The notes under the pieces are model-generated. The model saw nothing but the letters and a program-made list of their open reading frames with translations, did no database searches and was not told the origin of the DNA. A stretch of 64,000 nucleotides of DNA, taken from assembly GCF_000280055.1 (NCBI RefSeq), contig NZ_ALAB01000043.1, positions 1 through 64,000 on the forward strand. The letters run 5' to 3'. Made by a program: the position numbers and the translations under genes. Origin of the DNA: Alishewanella aestuarii B11. GTDB taxonomy: Bacteria; Pseudomonadota; Gammaproteobacteria; Enterobacterales; Alteromonadaceae. Shown one piece after another: positions 6,324 to 14,528 of the stretch (position 1 is the stretch's first letter; the number at the start of each line of letters is the position of its first letter).

Positions 6324-9300
6324 TTAATGCGCTTCAAAGTAGAAGGGTTGGCGTTGCCGCTCACGCAGGCCTATCTCGTGCATGGTTTCGGCATCGAACA
6401 GCCGGCCATTGACCATCGTATAAATCACCTGATCGCTGACCCGGATATCCTGCAACGGATCGCCATTAATCACAATTAAATCAGCCAGTTTACCCACTTC
6501 AATACTGCCCAGCTGATGGTCCATACCAAAGGTGATCGCCGGGTTCAGGGTGGCGGTTCGCAGCGCTTCCAGTGCGGTCATGCCACCCTGGGCAAACATC
6601 CAGATCTCCCAGTGCGCTCCCAGACCTTCGCGCTGACCATGGGCGCCGATATTCGCGACAACACCAACCTCCTTCAGCTCATTCGCGGTTTTTACCACAT
6701 TAAAGTGATTGTAGTGATGCTCGGGAGCGGTGGGCCGGCGCATACTACGGGGTGCCAATTGATCCATAGGTACATAGCGGCTCAGGCGGGGATGTTTCCA
6801 CACCTCGGTTTTGTCATACCAGTAGTTTTCACCCCAGATACCACCGTAGGCCACGTTCAGCGTGGGGGTATAGGCGGTGCCGCTGGCCTGCCACAGCTGC
6901 TTGATATCCTGATACACTCTGGCTGCCGGCAGCGCATGTTCAATGGTGGTGTGACCATCCACGATCATCGTCAGGTTATGCTGCATCAGAGAGCCGCCCT
7001 CCGGCACGACCATCATATTCAGCTCGCGCGCGGCCTGGATCACCTGCTGCCGTTGGTTGCGCCGCGGCTGGTTATAGCTCTTGACGCTAAAGGCGCCCAC
7101 TTTTTGTAACCGGGTTAAGTGAAACCTGGCATCGTCCAGACTATCGATATGTGAAGTATAGCCGGCACCTTCGGCACCGTAGAGGATGGTGCCAGTGGAG
7201 AAAATCCGTGGTCCGACAATCTGACCACTACGCTGTAGCTCGCTGGCACTAAAGATTTCGCGGGTATCATTCGAGGGATCGTGAATACTGGTCACCCCGA
7301 ACGTCAGGGCCGCATAGTTTTGCCAGTTTTGCTGTGGGGTAATTTGTTGCACGCCCTGACTGCCATGCGCATGGGCATCGAACAGGCCAGGCATCAGGGT
7401 TTTACCGCTAATATCAAACACCCTGGCGTCTTTGGGAATAGCGATCTCGTCGCGGCTGCCAACGGCGCTAATCTTGTTATCGCGGACCAATACCACCGCA
7501 TCCTGTAATACCTTATCACCCTGCATGGTGATAACCTGACCACCGACAAAAGCGACGCTACCACGTGGTATGTCAACGGGCGCCGAAAAGCCTAACTGGG
7601 TGATTTTGGGCTCCGGGCTTTTCGCTGCCGACAGATCGAACAAGCCACTGACCTGCTGCTGGTAAAGCTCTGGCCCCAGGCTCCAGTACAGGCTGCTGCT
7701 ATCACCGGCCCAGCTAATGTACTCGCCGGCACGCACCGACAGCTGTTTAACCGGAAATTGCTTATCGTTGGCGGCAATTTCAATTGGCCGGCCGCGTTCG
7801 ACAAAGGGGGTGACAAAGACTTTAAAGCGATCGGCAAAAGCCAGATATTTACCATCCGGCGACAGCTTAAATTCGGTACCAAACTTGGCACTGTACAGGG
7901 TTTGTTGCGTATGTTTGGTCAAATCAATACTGATCAATCTGGGGGCGCTGCCAAAGTCCATCGCATAGACCTTGTCATTACCGGCGCCAAACATCGGAGC
8001 GCGGCCATTGCGGGCAATCAGCTCAGCTTCGCCGCCACGGTTACTGACTTTATACAGACCGGTATTCATTGACCATTGTTTTGGCAGCAGGCTGCCGGCA
8101 CCAATTTTACGGTATACCACGGTGCGGCCATCCGGACTAAAGGTAGGTTCAATAAACTTACCAGGCTCGGTGGTTAGCTTGGTCACCCGGTTATTGCGTA
8201 AATTCAGAATATTGACTGCACCCTGTGTCTGATCATTCCAACTGACATAGACCAGCTCACGGCCATCGCGCGAGAACTGCGGATAGAATTCAAAATCGGT
8301 AGTTTGCCGGGTCAAACGCCGCGGTCTGGGATTGTTCAGTTCGGTGATATACAAATGGCCCAGAGCAGTAAAGACGGCTTGTTTACCATCCGGTGAAACC
8401 TGAACAAAGCGCAACATCTTAGTATCAAACTGTGACTGATCCAGATCCTGTTTTACTCTGAGCGCGGTTTGGATCTGTTTACTGGTATTGACGCTAAACG
8501 GAATAGTGCTGACGCTTTTATCGCTGAGTCGCAGCGTTTTAATCTCGCCACCGGCCCAGAACACTAACTGCTGATTATCGGGTGTCCAGCTTAGGGTAGG
8601 GTAAACGCCGTGAATAGCCCAGGTTTCCTGCATATCACGGTCCAGACCATCGTACAGTTTAATATGCTCGCCACTGGTTAAATCATATAAAAACAAGGTA
8701 CTTTGGAAATCGACCCGCCGGATATAGGCCAGATATTTACCGTCCGGAGATGGGGTCGGACGAATGGCACCACCAGCACCGGCCAGTAATACCTCAATAT
8801 TGCCGGTTGCGCGCTCAAAGCGCTTAATAGCGTAGATACCGCTTTCTGAATCCTGACTGTAATGAAAGGTTTTACCCGGCGTATCGTCCTGCGAAAAATA
8901 GATATATTGGCCATCAGGTGAAAACGCCGGTTCGCCAAGATCTTTCTGATCGTTCGGCCGCTCTGTCAGCATCACACCGTTGCCACCACTGATATGGTAT
9001 TGCCAGACTTCACCGGCACCCAGAGAACGACTGGCAGTAAAGTGCTTACGGGCGACAATAAACTGACCGTCCGGACTCCAGGCTGGACTATTTAACAGAC
9101 GAAAGCTTTCTTTGGTGACGGCTCTGGGTTCGCTGCCATCGGGGCGCATGATCCAAATATTGTCGCCGCCATCGCGATCAGAGGTAAAGGCAATATATTT
9201 GCCATCCGGACTAAATACCGGCTGCATATTCCAGGCGATATCATTGGTCAGGGCAGTCGCGGCTCCGCCGCTGATCGGCATGCTATAGATGTCACCCAGC

Positions 9301-9491
9301 AAATCAAAAACGATGGTTTTACCATCCGGGCTTACACTGACATTCATCCAGCTACCTTGCTGGACCTGAATATCAACCTGGCTAAATTCTCCCTGCGGCG
9401 CATTAACCTGCCAATCGGTGGCCGGGGTGTCGGCCTGTAACGGTAAACTGGCCAGGGCGAGTGCCAGCAGGCTGGGCTTAAAATAAAGCAT
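6324..9491 (-). CDS. Exported amidohydrolase with N-terminal TolB/WD40-like propeller
   Basis: A 1055-residue protein with a signal peptide (LLALALASLPLQA). The first 650 residues or so hold repeated SPDGK/SPDGQ blades (for example SVSPDGKTIVF, FSPDGKYIAF, WSPDGQFIV), a TolB/WD40-type propeller. The C-terminal part is a metal-dependent amidohydrolase: GLFDAHAHG with the HxH zinc motif near residue 705, then SIHDPS, TIEHALP, IGAHGQ and the C-terminal GKLADLIVINGDP. The substrate is unknown; related proteins are annotated as exported imidazolonepropionase-like hydrolases or dipeptidases. It stands alone, convergent with crcB. Periplasmic action is inferred from the signal peptide. Confidence 0.85.
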   Translation of the reverse strand: MLYFKPSLLALALASLPLQADTPATDWQVNAPQGEFSQVDIQVQQGSWMNVSVSPDGKTIVFDLLGDIYSMPISGGAATALTNDIAWNMQPVFSPDGKYIAFTSDRDGGDNIWIMRPDGSEPRAVTKESFRLLNSPAWSPDGQFIVARKHFTASRSLGAGEVWQYHISGGNGVMLTERPNDQKDLGEPAFSPDGQYIYFSQDDTPGKTFHYSQDSESGIYAIKRFERATGNIEVLLAGAGGAIRPTPSPDGKYLAYIRRVDFQSTLFLYDLTSGEHIKLYDGLDRDMQETWAIHGVYPTLSWTPDNQQLVFWAGGEIKTLRLSDKSVSTIPFSVNTSKQIQTALRVKQDLDQSQFDTKMLRFVQVSPDGKQAVFTALGHLYITELNNPRPRRLTRQTTDFEFYPQFSRDGRELVYVSWNDQTQGAVNILNLRNNRVTKLTTEPGKFIEPTFSPDGRTVVYRKIGAGSLLPKQWSMNTGLYKVSNRGGEAELIARNGRAPMFGAGNDKVYAMDFGSAPRLISIDLTKHTQQTLYSAKFGTEFKLSPDGKYLAFADRFKVFVTPFVERGRPIEIAANDKQFPVKQLSVRAGEYISWAGDSSSLYWSLGPELYQQQVSGLFDLSAAKSPEPKITQLGFSAPVDIPRGSVAFVGGQVITMQGDKVLQDAVVLVRDNKISAVGSRDEIAIPKDARVFDISGKTLMPGLFDAHAHGSQGVQQITPQQNWQNYAALTFGVTSIHDPSNDTREIFSASELQRSGQIVGPRIFSTGTILYGAEGAGYTSHIDSLDDARFHLTRLQKVGAFSVKSYNQPRRNQRQQVIQAARELNMMVVPEGGSLMQHNLTMIVDGHTTIEHALPAARVYQDIKQLWQASGTAYTPTLNVAYGGIWGENYWYDKTEVWKHPRLSRYVPMDQLAPRSMRRPTAPEHHYNHFNVVKTANELKEVGVVANIGAHGQREGLGAHWEIWMFAQGGMTALEALRTATLNPAITFGMDHQLGSIEVGKLADLIVINGDPLQDIRVSDQVIYTMVNGRLFDAETMHEIGLRERQRQPFYFEAH

Positions 9492-9605
9492 GGCTGATCC
9501 TTAATCTTATTATTCTGTTAACGAGAATAGCAGAGTGGCATAAAGCGATCATAAAGTTAAGGTAGCGGGGCGGGTGATGCGGCAAAAGTATCGTCTGGAG
9601 GGACA

Positions 9606-9634
9606 GAAATAAAAACGGCACCCAAGGTGCCGTT
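9606..9634 (-). terminator. Intrinsic terminator of DUF3718 copy 2
   Basis: Read on the minus strand, AACGGCACC pairs with GGTGCCGTT across a 3-base loop (9614-9634) and is followed by a T-rich tail. It lies 20 bp after the stop of the DUF3718 gene. Confidence 0.85.
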
Positions 9635-9654
9635 ATTTAAGCAAGATGCCAGAC

Positions 9655-10026
9655 TTAGCCGCCAGCACGGGCTTGCAGAGACTCGATTACCGGTGAGCTA
9701 CCAAAGCCATTACTTTGCGCCCATTCGATATCGCCTGAGGCTGCAACCTGACTACCGGGTAACTGCTTAATAATAAAGTCGGCGGTATCGTTAGCACCGC
9801 TTTTAATCGCGAAACGAACTAAGGTTAAACCGTCGCACTGAATACCTGAGTAAACGTTGCTCAGACGTAAACGGTTATCAGACAGGGTTTTACGCAGGGC
9901 GTTGCGGTTATCAGCGGCAACATAAGAACAAATTGACTGTGCCAGTTGATCGTTTGCGGCAACAGGAGAACTGACGAAAGCTGTAGCAGCAATGGCAGCA
10001 GCAAGGGTTAACAGTTTACATTTCAT
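9655..10026 (-). CDS. Secreted DUF3718 domain protein (copy 2), behind a GEMM riboswitch
   Basis: A 123-residue paralogue of the protein at 3495-3848. The signal peptide (LLTLAAAIAATAFVSSPVAA) is followed by CSYVAADNRNALRKTL, LSNVYSGIQCDGLTLVRFAI and a C-terminal QSNGFGSSPVIESLQ. As in copy 1 there are two cysteines in the mature part. CTAGGAG lies seven bases upstream of the ATG. The transcript has a long leader carrying a GEMM-I aptamer at 10206-10136, so expression is likely tuned by cyclic di-GMP. That suggests a role in the switch between motile and surface-attached life, though no biochemical activity is known for DUF3718. Confidence 0.9.
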   Translation of the reverse strand: MKCKLLTLAAAIAATAFVSSPVAANDQLAQSICSYVAADNRNALRKTLSDNRLRLSNVYSGIQCDGLTLVRFAIKSGANDTADFIIKQLPGSQVAASGDIEWAQSNGFGSSPVIESLQARAGG

Positions 10027-10135
10027 AACAAACTCCTAGGTTGTACCTTACGATCAGGCTTAAGTATAGTTTTAATACCAGCGAAAGACACAATCGACAT
10101 CCGGAGTCGCAGCATATCAGACCAGTTTCGGTCAT

Positions 10136-10206
10136 GGCAGCCCGGCTATCGTAGGTTTCCCCTTAGATCCGCAGCTTTGCGTGTGCACCCTTTCGGATGC
10201 CGTGCC
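10136..10206 (-). promoter_or_regulatory. GEMM-I (cyclic di-GMP-I) riboswitch aptamer
   Basis: Read on the minus strand, the leader contains the GEMM-I landmarks in order: a closing stem GGCA (10206-10203) with TGCC (10139-10136); a first arm GCATCC-GAAA-GGGTGC with a GAAA tetraloop; the invariant ACGCAAAGC; then CTAA and CCTACGATAGCCGGG forming the tetraloop-receptor arm. The order and spacing follow the Vibrio Vc2 class. It lies 110 bp upstream of the DUF3718 start. The expression platform is not obvious: small hairpins (GACC-GGTC, CGAC-GTCG) follow, with no T run. Recognised by eye; a covariance-model search would confirm it. Confidence 0.88.
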
Positions 10207-10220
10207 TTTCGTTGGGGCGC

Positions 10221-10249
10221 ATTTTAAGGAATGCTGAAATTATACGCAA
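10221..10249 (-). promoter_or_regulatory. Promoter of the riboswitch-DUF3718 transcript
   Basis: On the minus strand TTGCGT (10249-10244) and TAAAAT (10226-10221) are separated by 17 bp. Transcription would start just before the GEMM-I aptamer. The IS element lies about 80 bp upstream and leaves this promoter intact. Confidence 0.6.
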
Positions 10250-10329
10250 GAAAATATTACTGCCAAACACGTTGAACAGTGTGCTAATTGCGATAAAGTC
10301 GCGGAAGCTTGTGATCTAAAAGTGATTTA

Positions 10330-10355
10330 CTAGAGCACCATATAGTTTAAAAACT
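10330..10355 (+). repeat. Left terminal inverted repeat of the IS1182-type element
   Basis: This 26-base end is the imperfect inverted copy of 11995-12020, about 20 of 26 matching. The outermost CTAG (10330-10333) is repeated at 12017-12020 and may be the target duplication. The transposase stop codon lies inside this repeat. Confidence 0.75.
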
Positions 10356-12016
10356 AAGCAGCCATGGCCATGCTAATATGTAAATTGGTGATGGCTGCTG
10401 TGCGGTTGAGATCATATTCGTTTAATCTTAATCCAATGTATCTTGCCCTGTGTTTTTTCCGGTTACAAATAGATGCAAGTGCATGTTCTACTTTGGTTCT
10501 TTCCCTTGCTTGAGCACGACCTTCTGGTGTCTCAACGAACCTTCTTAGACCTTGTAACATCTCTTCATTGACATGTAATGTTAGTGTTTTGCCTGTTTTT
10601 GAATCTGTGCATTGTGGTTTCAACGCACATTTATCACAGCGCTCTTTACCAAATCGAATCTGAGTCGGCGTTGCACGACTAAATCCGGCACTATGCCCTG
10701 CGGGACAGACCGCACGGCGGTTAAGTAAATCTATTTCAAACTCCTTTTTACTGAACTTCCCTTTATTGGTCGACGTCCAGGGTTTAGCTATTACCTTATG
10801 ACCAAGATGAAACAATTCCACTGTCCACGACGCGGCTAGATAACCACGGTCAATGCTGAGCTCCTTAACTTCTCCCACCTTTAGTACCTTAGGTTTGAGC
10901 CATTCTGCCGCTTTATGTTCCGGTTCATTAGCTGGCCGCACACAAGTGGCAAGTATCAGCTTCGTGTCTATATCAACGGCTATATGCTGTTTAAAACCAT
11001 TGATTGTTCGGGAGCTGGACTTTTTACCATGTCGCATTGCTCCATCATGAAGCGATATAAGTCTGTCTTCTGCAACACCTTGCTTTATCCTGCTTCCACC
11101 ATCAGGATCGGGCTCAATATTTTGAGATAGCACCGTGTCCAGCAAGGTCAAACAGGCTTGGAGCTCCTTATGCTCGGACACCAAGGGAGCCTGTGTACTA
11201 AGCCACTGCTGAAGCTGTAACACATCCTTGAGTAAGGTATTGATAGCGTTCTGTTTCTCCGCTGCAACTGACCAGTCAATGTCCAGCGCCGCTTTTATAC
11301 TACTTTTCCCGACCAATTGTGTGCCGGCTTCAAGCTGGATTTGCTCTTCTGTCGTCATGCGGATCTTTGCTGCGCAACTGACCAAGAGTTCTAATGCGTG
11401 GCCCACCAGATTGAAGGTATCTTCAACACGCCCTGCGCCTTGTAATGGCGCGGAATCAAGGGCAATCCGAAGTTGTGTGTGACCAAAGCCCCCAAATTCT
11501 CTGGCGATATTCACCGTATGCTCTAATAGCACTTCATCCATATTGTGCCTGACCAGACGATGCCGGAAATCACACAATGTTCCTTGAGAAAAAGGGGCGA
11601 TTTCATCATCAAGTGAGAGACAATTAAGAACCATGCGCCATCGCACATCAAACATGGCTTCAAGCGTGGCTGCCGCATCGGATTTTTGTTCATAACACTG
11701 CAGCAATGAGGCCATCGCAAGTAATGCCGCAGGCACAGGAGGTTTACCGATCGGATGGTCAGCATACAAGGTTAGCAATTGTTGCTCCATTTGAGCGTCA
11801 AAAATTCGATGGCGCTGCTCACGAAGAAACACAAATAATTTGCCGGAGTTCTTAAGTTTAGAGCAGATAAACTTCTCTTTTTTTGACAGTTCTACCGGGC
11901 AATCCCACTGACGTGATGAGGACATAATCAAATACTCTGAATGAAACAATTTGCGCATTTGATCATAGAGACGTTACAAAGTCGATCCCTGTATAATTTT
12001 TAAACTGATCGGTGTT
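10334..12016 (-). mobile_element. IS1182-family insertion sequence
   Basis: A complete element of about 1.68 kb with one transposase gene on the minus strand, bordered by imperfect inverted repeats of about 22-26 bp and flanked by CTAG on both sides (10330-10333 and 12017-12020). Its codon use and base composition are more AT-rich than the neighbouring genes. The open reading frame is intact, so it may be active. Its right end abuts the MITE-like element starting at 12020, and its left end lies about 80 bp upstream of the riboswitch promoter. Family assignment comes from the transposase. Confidence 0.85.
10354..11958 (-). CDS. IS1182-family DDE transposase
   Basis: A 534-residue transposase. 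The N-terminal region (FDAQMEQQLLTLYADHPIGKPPVPAALLAMA) is the DUF772-type domain. DDE landmarks are ALDSAPLQGAGRVEDTFN (first Asp), LSIDRGYLAASW (second Asp) and RTKVEHALASICNRKKHRARYIGLR (Glu). A cysteine cluster (CDKCALKPQC) precedes the last motif, as usual in the IS1182 group. The start at 11958 is the longest frame; an ATG at 11925 (MSSSRQWDC) is also possible. The gene is full length with no frameshift. Confidence 0.92.
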   Translation of the reverse strand: MRKLFHSEYLIMSSSRQWDCPVELSKKEKFICSKLKNSGKLFVFLREQRHRIFDAQMEQQLLTLYADHPIGKPPVPAALLAMASLLQCYEQKSDAAATLEAMFDVRWRMVLNCLSLDDEIAPFSQGTLCDFRHRLVRHNMDEVLLEHTVNIAREFGGFGHTQLRIALDSAPLQGAGRVEDTFNLVGHALELLVSCAAKIRMTTEEQIQLEAGTQLVGKSSIKAALDIDWSVAAEKQNAINTLLKDVLQLQQWLSTQAPLVSEHKELQACLTLLDTVLSQNIEPDPDGGSRIKQGVAEDRLISLHDGAMRHGKKSSSRTINGFKQHIAVDIDTKLILATCVRPANEPEHKAAEWLKPKVLKVGEVKELSIDRGYLAASWTVELFHLGHKVIAKPWTSTNKGKFSKKEFEIDLLNRRAVCPAGHSAGFSRATPTQIRFGKERCDKCALKPQCTDSKTGKTLTLHVNEEMLQGLRRFVETPEGRAQARERTKVEHALASICNRKKHRARYIGLRLNEYDLNRTAAITNLHISMAMAA

Positions 12017-12020
12017 CTAG
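11995..12020 (-). repeat. Right terminal inverted repeat of the IS1182-type element
   Basis: Partner of 10330-10355. Both ends share TTTTTAAACT, a four-base divergent patch, then GGTG-TCTAG. The final CTAG is also the start of the CTAGGGCGTG sequence that begins the MITE-like element, as in the unrelated copy at 31067. Confidence 0.75.
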
Positions 12021-12284
12021 GGCGTGTTGACGTTTGCTGCTTGTTTTTGCAGCCGTTTGGCTGGTGTTTATACAAGGCAGAGCTTGTGATGTGTAGTTAT
12101 TCTACATGAACAAGCGATAACGCAGTAGAAACACCAGCCAAACGCTGCCCGAAGGGTTCGCGCTGGCGACGCTTTGCTCTTTGTCACTCGTCACTTATTT
12201 AGAATGACTAAACTGCGTTCCTCGTTTCGCGACCAAAGCGCCGCCAGTGCGAACAAAATCTAAGCAGTAAACGTCAACACGCCC
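12020..12284. mobile_element. MITE-like palindromic element, full copy
   Basis: About 265 bp with no coding capacity, bounded by 21-bp inverted repeats: GGGCGTGTTGACGTTTGCTGC at the left (12020-12040) and its one-mismatch complement at the right (12264-12284). Inside are two further palindromes. The first pairs 12055-12069 (GTTTGGCTGGTGTTT) perfectly with 12129-12143 and encloses a smaller hairpin. The second pairs 12159-12176 with 12234-12251, 16 of 18 matching. The left 150 bp recur at 31067-31216 with three mismatches. It lacks a transposase, so movement would need one supplied in trans. It ends 40 bp before the DUF3667 start. Confidence 0.8.
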
Positions 12285-12323
12285 TTAGCTGCTATTCAAT
12301 TTTTCATTAATGTTGCTGAAATT

Positions 12324-13238
12324 ATGCCGGAACAAGGATGTTGTGATAACTGTGCGCAACCTTTGCAGGGGGCGTTTTGCCACCACTGTGGCCAGGAAAA
12401 AAAGAGTTATATCCGTAATCTGAGCGGGGTACTTACTGAGTTTTTTGGTGAGTTCAGTAACTGGGATAGCCGGTTGTGGCGAACCTTGTTGCCATTGTGG
12501 TTCTGGCCGGGCTATCTGAGTAAACGTTATTTAAATGGCCACCGGGTACCCTATGTGCCGCCACTGCGGCTGTATTTATTTACTTCAGTGCTGACCTTTC
12601 TGCTGTTTTCATCGTTATTTTCCAACAGTGTGGTGGTAAACCAGCCGCAAGATGCACAGAGTGTGGCGCAGCAACAACAGGTGATGGCCGACGTTAAACA
12701 ACAGCTGGTAGAGCAGGGTGTTTGGCAGGAGGACCATGATTTGGAACTATTCCGTCTGCCGTTTCTGACGTTAGCGCAACAGCAAGCCTATAACGAAAAG
12801 ATGCAACAACTGGCCAATCAGCCTAAGCTGGCGATTAATAAGTTTTTTTCATTAGCACCGCAGATGATGCTGTTGTTCTTGCCGTTGTTTGCGTTAATGC
12901 TAAAGCTGCTTTACTGGCGTTCCGGTCGCTTTTATATGGAGCACCTGATTGTCGCCTTACACAGCCATAGCTTTATTTTGCATATGCTGGCGGCAATAGT
13001 CTTGTTACAACTGGCCGCTGACTATAGCAGCTGGGCCGTGTTAACGACAATCTGTAACAAGCTGATCTGGTTGTTACTGTGCTGGATCCCGCTGTATTTG
13101 TTTTTGTTCCAAAAGATCTACTATCAGCAGGGCTGGGCAAAAACCCTGCTGAAATATGTTCTGACAATTACCATCTATAACAGTATGGCGCTGCTTGGTT
13201 TTATCAGCCTGCTGGTATTAAGTGTGTTATGGGCCTGA
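12324..13238 (+). CDS. DUF3667 membrane protein with N-terminal zinc ribbon
   Basis: A 304-residue protein. The N-terminus is a double CxxC zinc ribbon (Cys7/Cys10 and Cys19/Cys22 in CDNCAQPLQGAFCHHCG). A conserved DUF3667 segment follows (FGEFSNWDSRLWRTLLPL, YLSKRYLNGHRVPYVPPLRLYLF), then about four hydrophobic helices in the second half. The molecular function of DUF3667 is unknown. The MITE-like element sits directly upstream, so the natural promoter may have been displaced or replaced by element sequence. The gene converges on the ArsA-like gene with only 7 bp between the stops. Confidence 0.85.
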   Translation: MPEQGCCDNCAQPLQGAFCHHCGQEKKSYIRNLSGVLTEFFGEFSNWDSRLWRTLLPLWFWPGYLSKRYLNGHRVPYVPPLRLYLFTSVLTFLLFSSLFSNSVVVNQPQDAQSVAQQQQVMADVKQQLVEQGVWQEDHDLELFRLPFLTLAQQQAYNEKMQQLANQPKLAINKFFSLAPQMMLLFLPLFALMLKLLYWRSGRFYMEHLIVALHSHSFILHMLAAIVLLQLAADYSSWAVLTTICNKLIWLLLCWIPLYLFLFQKIYYQQGWAKTLLKYVLTITIYNSMALLGFISLLVLSVLWA

Positions 13239-13245
13239 AGGATAG

Positions 13246-14253
13246 TCAAAGCCCAGCGGCTGCCAGTAGGGTGGCCATGCGGCTTAAGGCGTCAATACCC
13301 TGAATATCGGTGGCTTGTAACGGCACTTTATAACGGCGCAACTGACTAAATTGTTGCTCGATTTGCGCCAGATGCTGCTGTTCCTGTAAACGACGCTGCG
13401 CCAGAAACTCACCATCAGCATGCGCTGGCAGGATGCGGTTCACCACCAGACCTGCCAGCGGTAATTTTTCATCCAACAGCGTTTTTACTGCGCGGCCAGT
13501 CTCCAGAATAGGCAATTTTTCCGGCGTTAATACGAAAAGTAATGCACTACGTTGTTTATCCAGCAGTAATTCGCGGGTGCGTTGTAACAGACGTTGCCGG
13601 CTTAATAAAGTTTCGGTAATGGCTTTATTACGTTCATCCATGCCGGCAGTGGCATGTTCAGCCGGATCTGCCAGTGGATTGGTGATATCGCGGCCGCCTT
13701 TAGGTGTCAGATGCCCTAGTACTTCGCCCAGCTTGGCGGAACGTTGATTGGCATTCAGTAAACCCTGAGTCCAGGCCGCCATGGCTTCGGGTAAGCTAAG
13801 TAATCTAAGCGTGTGGCCGGTTGGGGCTGTATCAAAGATCACTAAATCATAGTCGGTCAGGCCAAGCTCAATGGTATGCGCAATCCGCTCCAGCATTGCC
13901 GCTTCCTGTGCGCCAGGCGATTGACGGGTAAGCCGCATCTGTCGCTCAATCTCGCTAAACATCTCTGGCCGGGTAAAGCGCTTTAACTGCGCAGTCACTT
14001 TCGCCAGATGTTGCTCGACTTCCCGATCCGGGTCCAGTTCCAGGCCGTCCAAATTAGGGGCCAGGCGGGTGATTCGGTCACCAAAAGGCTCGCGGCCAAA
14101 GGCATCGGCCAGGCTATGCGCCGGATCGGTCGAGACCAACAACACCTTTTTGCCACGTTCACTGGCCAATACGGCCAGCGCAGAGGACACCGTGGTTTTG
14201 CCAACCCCACCTTTACCGCCGACCAGCAGGACTTTTTTATCGGTTAACAGCAT
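13246..14253 (-). CDS. ArsA/Get3-like (TRC40) ATPase, cysteine-free
   Basis: A 335-residue deviant-Walker ATPase: P-loop GKGGVGKT at residues 13-20, switch I region STDPAHSLADAFG, and switch II DTAPTGHTLRLL. There is only one ATPase domain, unlike the tandem ArsA of arsenite pumps. The protein has no cysteine, so it lacks both the arsenite-binding cysteines of ArsA and the zinc CxxC of eukaryotic Get3. No arsB or arsD is nearby. It overlaps the cory-CC-star gene by 10 bp and belongs to the cstA operon. A role in targeting or assembling the membrane partner is inferred rather than arsenic resistance. Confidence 0.88.
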   Translation of the reverse strand: MLLTDKKVLLVGGKGGVGKTTVSSALAVLASERGKKVLLVSTDPAHSLADAFGREPFGDRITRLAPNLDGLELDPDREVEQHLAKVTAQLKRFTRPEMFSEIERQMRLTRQSPGAQEAAMLERIAHTIELGLTDYDLVIFDTAPTGHTLRLLSLPEAMAAWTQGLLNANQRSAKLGEVLGHLTPKGGRDITNPLADPAEHATAGMDERNKAITETLLSRQRLLQRTRELLLDKQRSALLFVLTPEKLPILETGRAVKTLLDEKLPLAGLVVNRILPAHADGEFLAQRRLQEQQHLAQIEQQFSQLRRYKVPLQATDIQGIDALSRMATLLAAAGL

Positions 14254-14528
14254 TTAAAATTATCCAGTGGCGAGTGTTCCATACCCATCCGCAGATGCCA
14301 GTCATGGAAGCGCTCCAATAACAAAGGTTGCAGCTCCAGCGTGTAATAACTGGCGGGATTGGGCACACCCATCATTTCAGAGAAGATCAGTAACATAAAG
14401 AGGTCATCCTGCTTCCGCTGCGCCCGGGCGATCGCCGAGCGGTAGGGGGCATTGTAAACCTCCTCGACGTAGAAGTTGGCCTGGCGGAACCAGGCCTTAA
14501 GGTTGTCGAGCTTTAAATCCAGTTTCAT
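14244..14528 (-). CDS. Cory-CC-star protein
   Basis: A 94-residue protein ending in two cysteines immediately before the stop (NFKCC), the defining feature of the cory-CC-star family. The body contains FRQANFYVEEVYNAPYRSAIARAQ and LFMLLIFSEMMGVPNPASYYTLEL, the latter hydrophobic. It overlaps cstA by four bases (ATGA type) and the ArsA-like gene by ten, so all three are translationally coupled. Known members occur beside cstA and ArsA-like genes; no molecular function has been shown to my knowledge. The invariant C-terminal Cys-Cys could be a lipidation, metal or client-recognition site, which is inference. Confidence 0.85.
   Translation of the reverse strand: MKLDLKLDNLKAWFRQANFYVEEVYNAPYRSAIARAQRKQDDLFMLLIFSEMMGVPNPASYYTLELQPLLLERFHDWHLRMGMEHSPLDNFKCC

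Noticed and set aside
6516-7109. Plus-strand 197-codon frame opposite the amidohydrolase
   Set aside because: It is a shadow of the minus-strand amidohydrolase; the opposite strand has clear protein motifs throughout.
13246-14253. Arsenite-efflux ATPase ArsA
   Set aside because: Single domain, no cysteines, no arsB/arsD/arsR nearby; it belongs to the cstA operon.
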